Notes: a model not told the origin generated them from the letters alone. Positions 8,367 through 17,737 are shown, numbered from the stretch's first letter. The stretch: DNA of 53,088 nt from Bacteroidales bacterium (GCA_022653675.1 JALCST010000014.1:1-53088), one strand, 5' to 3'. Translations and numbers: made by a program.

Positions 8367-9164
8367 TTAACTATTTTGCCTTTCGTACGAATCCCATAAA
8401 AAATTCACTAGCGTAACACTACTACCGACAGCTAGTTTTGCATGACGTTCTTCCAATCCTTTATATGATGCACTTTTACCATGTCCACTTCCATAAGCAT
8501 TTCTAAGTGTAGCAACATTTATAGCTATAGCTTTCAAATTACCTAAGATAGCTTTCATAGCTGTTGCTTCCGGTATATCATCAGGAATATCATTGGGTGT
8601 CACTTTTAATAATTTAACAGTTTCATCCACTAACTTTCCAACATTCCATTTCTTATCGGGGACAATATGATTATTTTCTAAAATAGTTTCGCAACAGCTT
8701 TCAATCAACTCTTTTGCTTTTCCTATTGCTTCTGTTGGATTCTCTTTCTGCATATCTACCATTAAAGTTATTTGTGACGAAATATAATCATTAGAAAATT
8801 TTCTCTTTAAGGATTCTACAGATATTTTAGCCGGTGTAATTTGTTGATGAACTCTTTCAATAATAGGTTTACAACGTTTATATATTGACACATACTCATT
8901 GTCCCCCTCTATTTCTTTTTGATAGGTAAATTCATAATACTTAAATAAATCAATCAACAACTTTGTAGCATCTTCATCTTTAGCTTCACCAATAAAGGCA
9001 TTTAAAGACCTTCCTTTTGACATTTGATATTTATCACATAATGCAACACCTACACTTTCCATAGTAAATGCATCAAAATCTGACGTAGAGAAGTCAAGAA
9101 CGTATCCTCCTCTATTAAATAACTTTAATAGTGCTCCTTTTTCTATTCTAGTTAATAGACTCAT
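8367..9164 (-). CDS. AbiJ-like abortive infection family protein
   Basis: This 265-residue protein has an N-terminal segment LLKLFNRGGYVLDFSTSDFD, then FTMESVGVALCDKY (residues about 12-47), which I recognise as an AbiJ-type N-terminal domain. The C-terminal half has AKELIESCCETILE, then a long helix and LRNAYGSGHGKS (about 225-236), the pattern of the Abi_C domain with its conserved N-x-x-G-x-G-H stretch. AbiJ-like proteins are phage-defence candidates thought to act through a toxic activity after infection; the mechanism is not visible here. It lies between mod (3-base gap) and rhuM, embedded in the type III operon. The gene is more AT-rich than mod and res, suggesting a separate origin. 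Confidence 0.75.
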   Translation of the reverse strand: MSLLTRIEKGALLKLFNRGGYVLDFSTSDFDAFTMESVGVALCDKYQMSKGRSLNAFIGEAKDEDATKLLIDLFKYYEFTYQKEIEGDNEYVSIYKRCKPIIERVHQQITPAKISVESLKRKFSNDYISSQITLMVDMQKENPTEAIGKAKELIESCCETILENNHIVPDKKWNVGKLVDETVKLLKVTPNDIPDDIPEATAMKAILGNLKAIAINVATLRNAYGSGHGKSASYKGLEERHAKLAVGSSVTLVNFLWDSYERQNS

Positions 9165-9166
9165 AA

Positions 9167-11146
9167 TTACAAGATTTTTCTTATAGTCTCTTTACTGTAT
9201 AGATTGAATATCTGGTCGAAGTTGTCGGCGACGTTGTCGGTTTCCATCGAGCTGTCGCGCATGACAAAGTAGTAGGGCTTCATTTTAGCTATTTCGGTAA
9301 TCACAGTTTCGTCAATGTCTTTGTCGAAACAAGCGATGAGATAGTCATCGTTAACTATAAAGACTTTCTTTCTGGCGATTTCTTTTTCTTCTATTTTGCA
9401 CGACAGAGGCAAGTTACATTCGGGCAGCACTTGAAAAAGCAAGTCTTCGGGCGTTCTGTCGGCTTTGATGTTATCGGAAAACAATGTCTTCTCGCTGAAT
9501 TCCTTAGGTGTATAATAGACGTCTTCCATGTTCGAACTGTCGAGTTTCAGCACACGAAAACCCGTATCGAGTTTTTTGCCTTCTTCGGCAAATAAGTTGT
9601 TGCTCTTTTCTTTCTGCTCTTCGAGGATTTTCTTCCCTGCACGGCGAATACGTTCTTTGCCAATATCAGAAATAGTCCAATATCCTGCTTTTCTTGCTTC
9701 ACTATCTTTCTCTATTATTGGGTAACCCGTGTTTTCATCAATAATATATTTCTCTTTTTCATTACCATCTTTATCCTTGTATTTCTCTTTTTTTCCATCA
9801 TATGTAATTTCAGGCAACTGAACCATAACAAATTTTCGGTTGCCGCCGTCTTCGGCATTAAGTTGCATGACCGCGTGGGCAGTTGTAGCAGAACCGGAGA
9901 AAAAGTCAAGAATAATGGAATTTTTATCACTATATAAAGTTATACATCGTTTTATTAATTCTACAGGCTTGGGATAATCAAATAGCGCCTTGCCATCAAA
10001 TAACTTTTTCAATTTTTGTGCAGCATCTTGCGAATGTCCAACTTCTGAGTATTTCCAAATGGTCATTGGAGTAATTCCTTGTTTCACTTCAGAAAGGAAT
10101 CTTTTAATTGAAGGGACATTATTTCCATTTTCACCAAACCATATTCTGTTATCTTTAACATATTGGTTAAATTTGTTTTTATCAAGACGCCAACAATATC
10201 CATTCGGAGGTAATACTCTTCGGCCACTTGGAGTTGTAATCTCATATATTTTTGATTCTATTATAGGGCCAACAGATAAATCACTTGATTTCCAGTCTCC
10301 ACGAGGGTCATTATCTGGATTACTATATCTATCATTTGCATCTAAAGTTCTTGGTAAACCATTACATATAGAAATATCAAGATTTTTTGCATAACAAATA
10401 ATATAATCATGACTTTCTGAAAAATGTTTCTTTAGATTTATAGGAGAATACGCTCTTTCCCAAATAATTTGTGCAATGAAATTGCTATTTCCAAAAATTT
10501 CATCACAAACTTTTCTTAAATTATGCACTTCATTATCATCTATGGAGATAAAAATCACTCCATCTTCAGAGAGTAAGTCTTTTGCAACTTTTAGCCTCGG
10601 ATAAATCATATTAAGCCAATCGGTATGGAAACGCCCGTTGCTTTCGGTATTGGCGACAAGGCGATTGCCCTCGTCATCAAACTGTCCGCTGTTTTTTATA
10701 TAATCGTCGGCATGCTGCGCAAAATCGTCCTTATAGACAAAGTCGTTTCCGGTATTATAAGGCGGATCGATATAAATCATCTTTACTTTGCCGAGATAAT
10801 CTTCGCGCATCAGTTTCAACGCATCAAGGTTGTCACCTTCGATATAAAGATTCTGGGTATTGTCGAAATCCACGCTTTCCTCACGACATGGACGCAGCGT
10901 CTTGTTAATGGGAGCATTGGCAGTAAGAATGGCTTGCTTCTTATCCGGCCACGTAAATTGGTAACGTTCTTCCGGCCCTTCCACAATTTCTTTTGAAAGT
11001 TCCTGCCGCAGTTTGTCGAAATCGATTGCATGTTCCGTTTGTCCATTTTTGTTTTTCACCTCTGTCAGGCAATCTGGAAACAATTTGCCGATTTTCTCTA
11101 TATTTTCATCCACCATATTGGGACTTTGCATTTTTAGCTTTTCCAT
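9167..11146 (-). CDS. mod: Type III DNA methyltransferase, Mod subunit
   Basis: The 659-residue Mod subunit recognises the target sequence and methylates adenine at N6 using S-adenosylmethionine. Motif IV, MIYIDPPYNTGNDF (DPPY at 127-130), comes before motif I, ILDFFSGSATTAHAVM (about 412-427), the order of the beta class usual for type III enzymes. The stretch between (about 230-400) is the variable target-recognition region and is distinctly AT-rich, in line with exchange of specificity domains. The C-terminus (about 560-659) is the part that contacts Res. In this locus mod and res are separated by an abi-like gene and rhuM; usually they are adjacent. All reading frames in the set run the same way with gaps of only a few bases. 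Confidence 0.95.
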   Translation of the reverse strand: MEKLKMQSPNMVDENIEKIGKLFPDCLTEVKNKNGQTEHAIDFDKLRQELSKEIVEGPEERYQFTWPDKKQAILTANAPINKTLRPCREESVDFDNTQNLYIEGDNLDALKLMREDYLGKVKMIYIDPPYNTGNDFVYKDDFAQHADDYIKNSGQFDDEGNRLVANTESNGRFHTDWLNMIYPRLKVAKDLLSEDGVIFISIDDNEVHNLRKVCDEIFGNSNFIAQIIWERAYSPINLKKHFSESHDYIICYAKNLDISICNGLPRTLDANDRYSNPDNDPRGDWKSSDLSVGPIIESKIYEITTPSGRRVLPPNGYCWRLDKNKFNQYVKDNRIWFGENGNNVPSIKRFLSEVKQGITPMTIWKYSEVGHSQDAAQKLKKLFDGKALFDYPKPVELIKRCITLYSDKNSIILDFFSGSATTAHAVMQLNAEDGGNRKFVMVQLPEITYDGKKEKYKDKDGNEKEKYIIDENTGYPIIEKDSEARKAGYWTISDIGKERIRRAGKKILEEQKEKSNNLFAEEGKKLDTGFRVLKLDSSNMEDVYYTPKEFSEKTLFSDNIKADRTPEDLLFQVLPECNLPLSCKIEEKEIARKKVFIVNDDYLIACFDKDIDETVITEIAKMKPYYFVMRDSSMETDNVADNFDQIFNLYSKETIRKIL

Positions 11147-11152
11147 ATTCTG

Positions 11153-11534
11153 TTACTTATTTCCTTTATTTTTATCGCCGTTCTTTTTGGATTCCTTTTC
11201 CAATCTTTTTATAGTTTCCAAGTAATCGCGCTCAACTGGCAAAACCGTATTTTTCTACGTTGGGATTGTATAAATTTACCTCTTTCGATTGTATTTTGTC
11301 GGCTATAGCGCCATGTTGAGTGGTATGTCGGAATTTCCGACATACCACTTTTTCATCCAATTCACCCTCTTTGAAAATATTTGAAATATGTTCAGTAATT
11401 GTTGACCGACTCTTGCCAAATAGTTGCCCTATCTGATCCTGTGTCAACCATACCGTTTCATCTTCGAGACGGACATCCAATTTTACATTGCCGTCATCCG
11501 AACGATATATTATAATATTGCCCTTATCGTCCAT
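11153..11534 (-). pseudogene. Broken RhuM-like gene
   Basis: From ATG 11534 the frame encodes MDDKGNIIIYRSDDGNVKL, then ETVWLTQDQIGQLFGKSRST and ITEHISNIF, the same N-terminal region as the intact RhuM at 7359. It reaches the family block at SKEVNLYN and then turns into an unrelated tail ending at 11232, about 100 residues in all against about 334 for the intact relative. In another frame, sequence down to a TAA at 11153-11155 reads PVERDYLETIKRLEKESKK, a plausible original C-terminus. An internal deletion with a frameshift explains both pieces. The start is 4 bases past the DUF4391 stop, so it once belonged to the operon. Confidence 0.7.
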
Positions 11535-11538
11535 AAAA

Positions 11539-12147
11539 TTACTTTTTATAATCAAGTTCTTTTTCTATTCGCTTCATTTGTTCGTACATCTCAAGTTTTC
11601 TGGTAGGTTGTTTTTCAATACGGCACTTCTTTTCAAGTGCATCCATCCGTTCCTTTAATTTTGTACGTACTTCATCAACTTCTATCTGTTGCGTCAAGGA
11701 GTTATCGCCTTGGATGCAAATACCACCGACTTGCTTTACTATATTCTCCCAAACGGTATCGAAATTCAAACCGGATAATGAAATTTTACAATGTCCTATT
11801 TGTTCCCAGTCCGAAGTAATCAACCCGGCACAAAAAACGGCAAGTTGAATGGTATCATCATATTGAAGTACAAGCAACATCTTTTGCGGTATCAATTTGG
11901 TTAGCGCAATAATGTTTTTACTGTCGTAAGGCTTTCGTTTCAGCAAAATGTGCAAAACATATATGGCCTTTACACTATTGCCTTCAACTATGTTTATGGA
12001 ATTTGGGGATATTTCATTGACAATGGAAATGCGGCTGATATCATTATCGAACCGCTCCCTCGGCAGCGATTTACTGTCGAAGAAACGGTAAATTGCAGCT
12101 TTCGGCAATGATTTGCTTATTTCGGTATTTACTGGCAATCCTAACAT
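11539..12147 (-). CDS. DUF4391 domain protein
   Basis: This 202-residue protein matches what I know as the DUF4391 family: MLGLPVNTEISKSLPKAAIY at the start, a middle core with LTKLIPQKMLLVLQYDD, and a charged helical tail (DALEKKCRIEKQPTRKLE, EQMKRIEKEL) that may be a coiled coil. Function is unknown. Family members are regularly found between a helicase gene and mod/res genes of type III-like loci, the arrangement seen here: the start is 6 bases from the helicase stop. A role as an adaptor or accessory factor of the helicase is inference. Confidence 0.8.
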   Translation of the reverse strand: MLGLPVNTEISKSLPKAAIYRFFDSKSLPRERFDNDISRISIVNEISPNSINIVEGNSVKAIYVLHILLKRKPYDSKNIIALTKLIPQKMLLVLQYDDTIQLAVFCAGLITSDWEQIGHCKISLSGLNFDTVWENIVKQVGGICIQGDNSLTQQIEVDEVRTKLKERMDALEKKCRIEKQPTRKLEMYEQMKRIEKELDYKK

Positions 12148-12153
12148 CGCGTT

Positions 12154-15100
12154 TTATTTAATCACAAGGAAACAAATCAATTCAAAGTTATCCAGGCCGG
12201 TCACATTATCATTCACAAAACTGAGTTGCTCACCGCCAAGGAATGCATTGATATCCGACTCGTCCTTCACTTCGATAATACTTTCGATTGCACGCCGGAG
12301 CAAATCACTGTAATGGCTCATTTGTTTGCCGTCGCGAGTCTCTTTATTAAACTGACGGTATAAATCCTTTACGGGTTCATGCTTATCTTTGCATGTAGCG
12401 CGCATGATGTCCAGCAATGTCTTGGGAGACAAATGGTCGCAAATAACCGAACCGTCATCAGCGAGATAAACCATATAAAACGGATGCAAGCGGTTTTGAT
12501 TATTGATGTTTACACCGTTATTTCTATTCTTAAGAACATAAATCACACCGGGTTTTACCTTATCTGTATGCCCTACAACAGCACTCATCCCAAAAGGAGT
12601 ATGAGCCACATCGGGATTGTCTTTCATGTAATCGAGCAAATCGAGGCGAAATTCATTCAAACCTAAATCCATGATATTTACACCCGTATCCATATCCTCA
12701 ATATTTACAACTTCTTCCTGGAGACGTTTCAATTGTTGCTTGCGGTATTCCAAATCTCCTTTCTCTTCCGGTGAAAGTAAATTTTCGTCACCTGTTGCCG
12801 TAAGAACAGCCACCTTCATCTTAGCTTCAACACGACCTTTAAGATTAATATATTCGTCAAGTGTCATGTCAGGCCAGTAATTCATTAGTTGAATGACATC
12901 ATTTTTGCTGCCTATACGGTCGATACGGCCGAAGCGTTGGATAATTCTGACAGGATTCCAATGAATGTCATAATTTATCAGATAATCGCAATCCTGAAGG
13001 TTCTGACCTTCCGAAATACAGTCTGTCGCAATTAAAACATCAATATCTTCTTTTACATTGGGAAGCAGCATGCCGCGTTCCTTCGATACCGGGGAAAAAA
13101 GGGTAAGAATCGTATTAAAGTCTGGCTTGAGTTTTTCGATGGTAGTTTGTCCGCCTTTCATATCACCGGTGATAAGGGCGGTGTTTAATCCGTAATGTTC
13201 TTTGATTTTAGAAGATAAATTTTGATAAAGATAGAGTGCCGTATCGGAAAAGGCGGTGAAGATAAGTACTTTTCTATTGTTCCCGTTTATAGGATGCTCA
13301 AACTTGTTTTTCAAGTCCAGAATAAGTTGTTGAAGTTTGGAATCATGCTCAGGCGTAATATCCTGAAGCATAGTAATCATCAATTCAATATTTTCTTCGT
13401 CTTTCTTCAAGTACTGCTCCCATGAAACATAGTCCATATCGGCAAGAGAAATCTTATTCTTTTTCTTGCCGACAATCAAATTGTCGTCGATATCTTCCAA
13501 ATCTGTATCATCAATATCGTAATCGTAAATTGTTTCGGAACCGTTAAAATTGTCGATACGTTGTATGGTTTCCTTAATCAGGTCATCAATACGCTGTATG
13601 GTCTGTCTGAAAGAATTTACGGAGCTTTCCAAACGTTTCAGCATATTGATTCCCATAAGACGGCGAATACCCTTTTCACGGTCTTCGAGGGAAAGTCGGT
13701 AACCCTTACTGTTGTTCTCAGCACCTTCATCAACATATTTTGACATTTTACTCGGCTGGATAAATTCAGATGGTGCATAAATTGCCAGGTTCAAGGTCTG
13801 AATCATATCGAATATATCTTTGTAATTGATGGCTTTGTTCAAATCGGTAAGATGTGGAAATCGTGATATGGGTTTCAATCGTGTAGGAAATTTACCTATG
13901 GCGGTTGTGTCGTAATATTGCTCAATATGTTTTCTGCTTCTGGCAATAGTTACCGAATCTAACAACTCAAAAAAATCGAAGCTTAGCATGTCAAGCAGTC
14001 TTGCTGTCGTTCGTTCTTTGGGAGTAAACTTAGTCCACTTGTTATAAGCAGCCTGTGCCTGGCGAAATATATCATCGATGCTCGAAGACGTATTTAATTT
14101 ATCGTTAATTTTCGAGCTATCACCTTCATAAGCCAATTGCAGTTGGTTTTTCAAATCATTAAAACGATTGTTTACCGGCGTTGCCGAAAGCATAAGTACT
14201 TTCGTTTTAACACCCGAGCGCATAACTTTATTCATCAATCGTAAGTAACGATTCTCACGTGGATCATCATCGTCATCACCGGACGTTACTTTACCACCAT
14301 TACGGAAATTATGCGATTCATCAATCACAACCAGGTCATAGTTTCCCCAATTGACCCGATCAAGCTGCAATCCGTTGGATATTCCTCTGTCACGTGACAA
14401 ATCCGTGTGAAACAAGATATCGTATCTAAGGCGATCTTTTACTATCGGATTATTGACATAATTACTTTTGTAAGTCTGCCAGTTGTCATTCAATTTCTTT
14501 GGGCAAAGAACCAGAACCGATTTGTTTCTATTTTCGTAATATTTTATCACGGCAAGTGCGGTAAATGTCTTTCCAAGACCGACACTGTCGGCAAGAATAC
14601 AGCCGTTGTATTTTTCAAGTTTATTTATGATAGCAAGTGCGGCATCTTTTTGGAAATTATAAAGCTTATTCCATATTTCACTGGATTTAAATCCTGTAGC
14701 TTCATTCGGCAACACATCTTCTGAAATATCTTCCAGAAATTCATTGAATATATTGTATAATGTAATGAAATAGATAAAATCAGGACTATTCTCCTTATAT
14801 ACAGTTTCAACATTTTCTATCACTGTATCCGTCACATCTTTGAATCTATCGGAATCGTTCCATAATTCATCGAATATTCTCAGATATTCATTAGATGCCG
14901 GATTGGGAAAGCGGTTTACTCTCTGATATACGTCATTCCCATGCTCATAGCCCAATTCAGTAGTAGTAAATTCATTAAAAGGCAGATAAGTATATTGTTC
15001 TTTGTTATTCCTGACATTAAGGAACCCATCCATGTTTTCATTGCTTCTTATGGATTTAAAATGCACTTTATTTCTTATCCAATCTGCACATTCCTTGGCT

Positions 15101-15402
15101 ATAGCCCTTTGTGTAAGTTGATTGCGTAATTTAATCTCGAAATCGGAACCGTAAAGATTACGTTCACGATTAAATTTTGGAATATAAAACTCGCGTTTTT
15201 GTTTCTTTATATTTTCTTTTGTGAATGTCGGAGATGTAAAGATAAACCGTAACTCACTTATATTTTCAAGTTCCTTTTTAAGCGCTTCAAAGGCATAGAT
15301 GGAAAAACAACCGGCAGCAACAGACAATTTGCTGTCTGACGTAATAGTGTTTTTTAAGTCGTCACCTAACTTATCGTGGATATTATCAAAGATAATTGGC
15401 AT
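12154..15402 (-). CDS. SNF2/RapA-type helicase with PLD-like N-terminus
   Basis: A 1,082-residue superfamily 2 DNA translocase. Residues about 1-150 resemble the phospholipase-D-like N-terminal region found on such helicases (SVAAGCFSIYAFEAL; LRFIFTSPTFTKE), but I see no HKD catalytic motif, so this part is probably non-catalytic. The motor has ILADSVGLGKTF (Walker A, about 269-280), VVIDESHNFRNG (DESH, about 358-369), MLSATPVNN (about 404), IATDCISEGQNLQ (motif V, about 791) and IIQRFGRIDRIG (motif VI, about 820-831). The C-terminus (about 930-1082) is family-specific. It is translated directly after the XRE gene with no gap. Helicases of this kind occur in DISARM- and type III-like defence loci; here it probably serves the neighbouring Mod/Res genes. 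Confidence 0.92.
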   Translation of the reverse strand: MPIIFDNIHDKLGDDLKNTITSDSKLSVAAGCFSIYAFEALKKELENISELRFIFTSPTFTKENIKKQKREFYIPKFNRERNLYGSDFEIKLRNQLTQRAIAKECADWIRNKVHFKSIRSNENMDGFLNVRNNKEQYTYLPFNEFTTTELGYEHGNDVYQRVNRFPNPASNEYLRIFDELWNDSDRFKDVTDTVIENVETVYKENSPDFIYFITLYNIFNEFLEDISEDVLPNEATGFKSSEIWNKLYNFQKDAALAIINKLEKYNGCILADSVGLGKTFTALAVIKYYENRNKSVLVLCPKKLNDNWQTYKSNYVNNPIVKDRLRYDILFHTDLSRDRGISNGLQLDRVNWGNYDLVVIDESHNFRNGGKVTSGDDDDDPRENRYLRLMNKVMRSGVKTKVLMLSATPVNNRFNDLKNQLQLAYEGDSSKINDKLNTSSSIDDIFRQAQAAYNKWTKFTPKERTTARLLDMLSFDFFELLDSVTIARSRKHIEQYYDTTAIGKFPTRLKPISRFPHLTDLNKAINYKDIFDMIQTLNLAIYAPSEFIQPSKMSKYVDEGAENNSKGYRLSLEDREKGIRRLMGINMLKRLESSVNSFRQTIQRIDDLIKETIQRIDNFNGSETIYDYDIDDTDLEDIDDNLIVGKKKNKISLADMDYVSWEQYLKKDEENIELMITMLQDITPEHDSKLQQLILDLKNKFEHPINGNNRKVLIFTAFSDTALYLYQNLSSKIKEHYGLNTALITGDMKGGQTTIEKLKPDFNTILTLFSPVSKERGMLLPNVKEDIDVLIATDCISEGQNLQDCDYLINYDIHWNPVRIIQRFGRIDRIGSKNDVIQLMNYWPDMTLDEYINLKGRVEAKMKVAVLTATGDENLLSPEEKGDLEYRKQQLKRLQEEVVNIEDMDTGVNIMDLGLNEFRLDLLDYMKDNPDVAHTPFGMSAVVGHTDKVKPGVIYVLKNRNNGVNINNQNRLHPFYMVYLADDGSVICDHLSPKTLLDIMRATCKDKHEPVKDLYRQFNKETRDGKQMSHYSDLLRRAIESIIEVKDESDINAFLGGEQLSFVNDNVTGLDNFELICFLVIK

Positions 15403-15615
15403 TTACTTCTTGTTTGAATTCAACAGATTCTTTACATCCATATCCAAAATATTGGCAATTTCAAAAAGCTGTTCCAAAGATGGTTGAATCTTATTCGATA
15501 CCCATCTGGAAACAGTCGTATCGGATTTTGACATCTGCTGGGCTAACCACTTGCCCGTTCTTTGTTTTTCAACCAAAGCAATCTTTATTCTGTTTAAACT
15601 ATTCCTTTCTTCCAT
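15403..15615 (-). CDS. Small XRE-family transcriptional regulator
   Basis: This 70-residue protein is a single Cro/C1-type helix-turn-helix: LNRIKIALVEKQRTGKWLAQ, then SKSDTTVSRWVSNKIQPSLE and QLFEIANILDMDVKNLL. It is the first gene of the restriction operon and its stop touches the helicase start (15403/15402), so the two are coupled. Small XRE genes at the head of restriction loci are often controller-like regulators that delay or limit restriction gene expression. The upstream region has a TAATTTTG -7-like element at 15657-15664. Confidence 0.88.
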   Translation of the reverse strand: MEERNSLNRIKIALVEKQRTGKWLAQQMSKSDTTVSRWVSNKIQPSLEQLFEIANILDMDVKNLLNSNKK

Positions 15616-15656
15616 AAGATTGTATTATTACGATAAAAAAATATCATATATCGATA

Positions 15657-15664
15657 CAAAATTA
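15657..15664 (-). promoter_or_regulatory. Candidate -7 element of the restriction operon
   Basis: On the minus strand the sequence reads TAATTTTG, a match to the Bacteroidota -7 consensus TAnnTTTG, 42 bases before the XRE start. No TTTG is found at the expected -33 distance, so the promoter may be weak or activator-dependent. Between it and the ATG lie partial inverted repeats (TGTATCGATA and TAATAATACA), which could be an operator for the XRE protein. This is inference from position. Confidence 0.4.
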
Positions 15665-16119
15665 GCATTTTAATTTAATCCTCATGCGAATTAATTCATC
15701 ATTTTTTAATATGGGCTATTCCTTAATATTTATTTCTTCCTTTAGAATATTGAAATTTCTATTCCAAGCCTGAATAATATTGATTTATAATGATATTGAA
15801 GGTCATTAAACCGAACCGACAAATAGGTGTTCGTTTCACTCATATCTTTTTAATTGGGGCAGCCACCACTACATGTTGTGCTCGCCTGCTGGTTGCTCGG
15901 GCTAATCGGGCTGTCACAGTTTTTGTGGTCACTTTCAATGTGAATTTTGCCGTGTTCATTTTGTCATTCCGTTGCTCTCCATTCGCATTTCGCCTTGCTA
16001 CCCCCGCTTGCACAAGGTTATTTTACCTTTTCGGGTTAATCTTCCTCCCACCCCTAAAAAATGCAGATTCCATCCTTTAATATAATTTAGACGTGCATTT
16101 GAGATTTTTTCTCAAATTT
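15665..16119. other. Gene-poor gap right of the restriction operon
   Basis: No well-supported gene is present in this stretch. On the minus strand a 39-codon frame at 15840-15959 encodes a very basic peptide (MNTAKFTLKVTTKTVTARLA, then RATSRRAQH), which I do not recognise. The base composition of 15850-16060 is richer in G and C than the sequence on both sides. It may be a leftover of mobile DNA, as an IS3 remnant follows immediately. Confidence 0.4.
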
Positions 16120-16420
16120 GTGTATTAATTACTTGGAAATCGAAGTACAGCGGGATGGATGTAAGCCAGGTCCACCGATTGAAAGAGCTTGAGGAAGAGA
16201 ACCGAAAGCTGAAACAGATGTACGCGGACCTGGCGTTTGACAACAAGATCCTGAAGGATGTCATTGAAAAAAATTTTAGAACCCGAGATAAAGAAGGAGT
16301 TGGCGGGAGAAATAATAGGGGAATATGAGATCAGCATCCAATCGTTAAAAGCAAAGTTATGAGATTTGACATCAGACTGGCCGACATTGCTCCGGATTAT
16401 GCCGTGAAATAATCCGTTTA
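16120..16420 (+). pseudogene. IS3-family remnant (orfA/orfB fragment)
   Basis: On the plus strand the frame around 16130-16275 reads ITWKSKYSGMDVSQVHRLK, then ELEEENRKLKQMYADLAF and NKILKDVIEKNF. This is the C-terminal half of an IS3-family OrfA (leucine zipper, VIEKK ending). It shifts into the OrfB frame near 16275 (LEPEIKKELAGEIIGEYE), which soon breaks with a TGA and a jump to SDWPTLLRIMP. No terminal repeats are visible. It is from a different IS3 group member than the copy at 3203. Together with that copy it brackets the restriction operon. Confidence 0.75.
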
Positions 16421-16498
16421 TATGGCCATCAGCGAAGTCGAAAATAAATGGATACAACCCATTCGTAAGTGGAGCCTTATATTCAATCAGTTTATAAC

Positions 16499-16506
16499 TA
16501 TCTTTG
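16499..16506 (+). promoter_or_regulatory. Candidate -7 element of the aspartyl-protease operon
   Basis: TATCTTTG at 16499-16506 is an excellent match to the Bacteroidota -7 consensus TAnnTTTG. No clear TTTG lies 19 bases upstream. Transcription would start near 16513, giving a leader of about 80 bases to the preferred start at 16595. It is the only strong candidate ahead of the three-gene unit. Confidence 0.5.
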
Positions 16507-16594
16507 ATGGCAGAATAAGACTATGAAAAACTCAGGGCATTTTTCATTTACACAGATTTCTGGACACTGCCATAATTTAGCGCCCGCGTTTCAT

Positions 16595-17737
16595 ATGAGG
16601 TCCTTTTCTATCATTCTTTCCTTTATATTCATCTTAGGATGCAGTTCGGTTTCTTCTGTCGATGACGAGCATTTTTCCAATATCTCAATTAAGGAAGACG
16701 TGTTGGCCCTTGACGGTAAGATTGATTCATGCATAGTCAGTTTTATGTTTGACTCTGGATGTTTAGTTGGGTGTCTTATTCCCGATTCCACTTCAAACCG
16801 TATTCTCCCTTTCCACGAAATCAACTACATCAACGGCATAGGGACTACGCAGGTTGACTCAATTTTTGTTTGTGGGTTTCCATATAATTCAGTTAATGTA
16901 AATATAATTAACAGCAAATTTAAACCACAAATAGCTCCGAATTATGCTTTCGATAACAGAATCTGGCATTTCAATCTCGATTCTTTGTTTCTGAGAATTG
17001 ATGATGACTGCGGGGAAATAGATGACGCTATAATTATTCCCATTAAGTTTACAGAACGAAAAGGCAAAAAGAATGCTCCGATGGTCAACATCCCTATTGT
17101 TTTTTCGCAAAACGGTGTATCCATAGAAACTGATTATTATTATTTGCTTGATACCGGAACTCCATATGGATTTGTAATGACAGATCCTACGAAGGAGATT
17201 CTATCATTTGTTGATGCAATTGATGCCCGTAATTACATTGATGAATATTCCTTAAAACAATCAAATAGAAAAATTGTTCAATTTGAAATTGACTTCAAGT
17301 TTTTCGATATGACAATCCCGAATCTCACATGTGAGATTGACACAGGTCTGCTTAGTATTGATTCGGAACTTGGTAATAAATTTCCCCATGGTGACAAGCC
17401 TGTTGTCGGAACGATAGGAATGCGGTTTTTGAAATTTTTTAATTTCGACATAGATCTTCAGAATAAGCGTTTGATTTTGCGCAGAAGTTCTTGTAAATTT
17501 CCATCTAAGGCTTATAATATGAATCAATTCTGGTGCAATGATTCCGGGGTAGTGCGCAGAATCGGCATTGAGAGCATTGCCTATAAAAACGGTCTCCATA
17601 TAGGGGATAAGATTGAAATGTTAAACAGAAAAAGAATTGCAGATATGCCGTTAGAAGAAAGGGATAGTTTGATTTCTATGAGTCAACGTCTTGAATTATG
17701 CCTGTCGGACGGAAGGCTCATACAAATTGAGAGATAA
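16595..17737 (+). CDS. Lipoprotein with double retropepsin-like region and PDZ-like tail
   Basis: I start at 16595 because this places a lipoprotein signal at the N-terminus (MRSFSIILSFIFILGCSS, Cys 16); a start at 16523 would put 24 extra polar residues ahead of it. The 380-residue product has two aspartyl-protease-like hydrophobic-D-(S/T)-G motifs: FMFDSGCLVG (D53) and LLDTGTPYGF (D186), the spacing expected of two half-domains in one chain, and a later hydrophobic VVGTIGMRFLKFFNFDID block typical of these folds. The C-terminus (about 310-380) looks like a PDZ domain (IAYKNGLHIGDKIEMLNRK). The first site has DSG rather than DTG. It should be anchored in an envelope membrane. The peptide gene starts 36 bases downstream. 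Confidence 0.8.
   Translation: MRSFSIILSFIFILGCSSVSSVDDEHFSNISIKEDVLALDGKIDSCIVSFMFDSGCLVGCLIPDSTSNRILPFHEINYINGIGTTQVDSIFVCGFPYNSVNVNIINSKFKPQIAPNYAFDNRIWHFNLDSLFLRIDDDCGEIDDAIIIPIKFTERKGKKNAPMVNIPIVFSQNGVSIETDYYYLLDTGTPYGFVMTDPTKEILSFVDAIDARNYIDEYSLKQSNRKIVQFEIDFKFFDMTIPNLTCEIDTGLLSIDSELGNKFPHGDKPVVGTIGMRFLKFFNFDIDLQNKRLILRRSSCKFPSKAYNMNQFWCNDSGVVRRIGIESIAYKNGLHIGDKIEMLNRKRIADMPLEERDSLISMSQRLELCLSDGRLIQIER

Noticed and set aside
12154..15402. DISARM system call from the helicase
   Set aside because: No DrmA, DrmB or 5-cytosine methyltransferase is present, and the N-terminal PLD-like region shows no HKD motif. The helicase is similar only in type.
15840..15959. A 39-codon minus-strand frame for a very basic peptide
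   Set aside because: Too short, no recognisable family, no clear promoter or ribosome binding site. Kept only as a remark in the gap entry.
15790..16080. A 96-codon open frame on the plus strand right of the restriction operon
   Set aside because: The translation is rich in Cys, Phe and Leu in no family pattern, there is no ribosome binding site, and the frame mirrors a basic open frame on the other strand.
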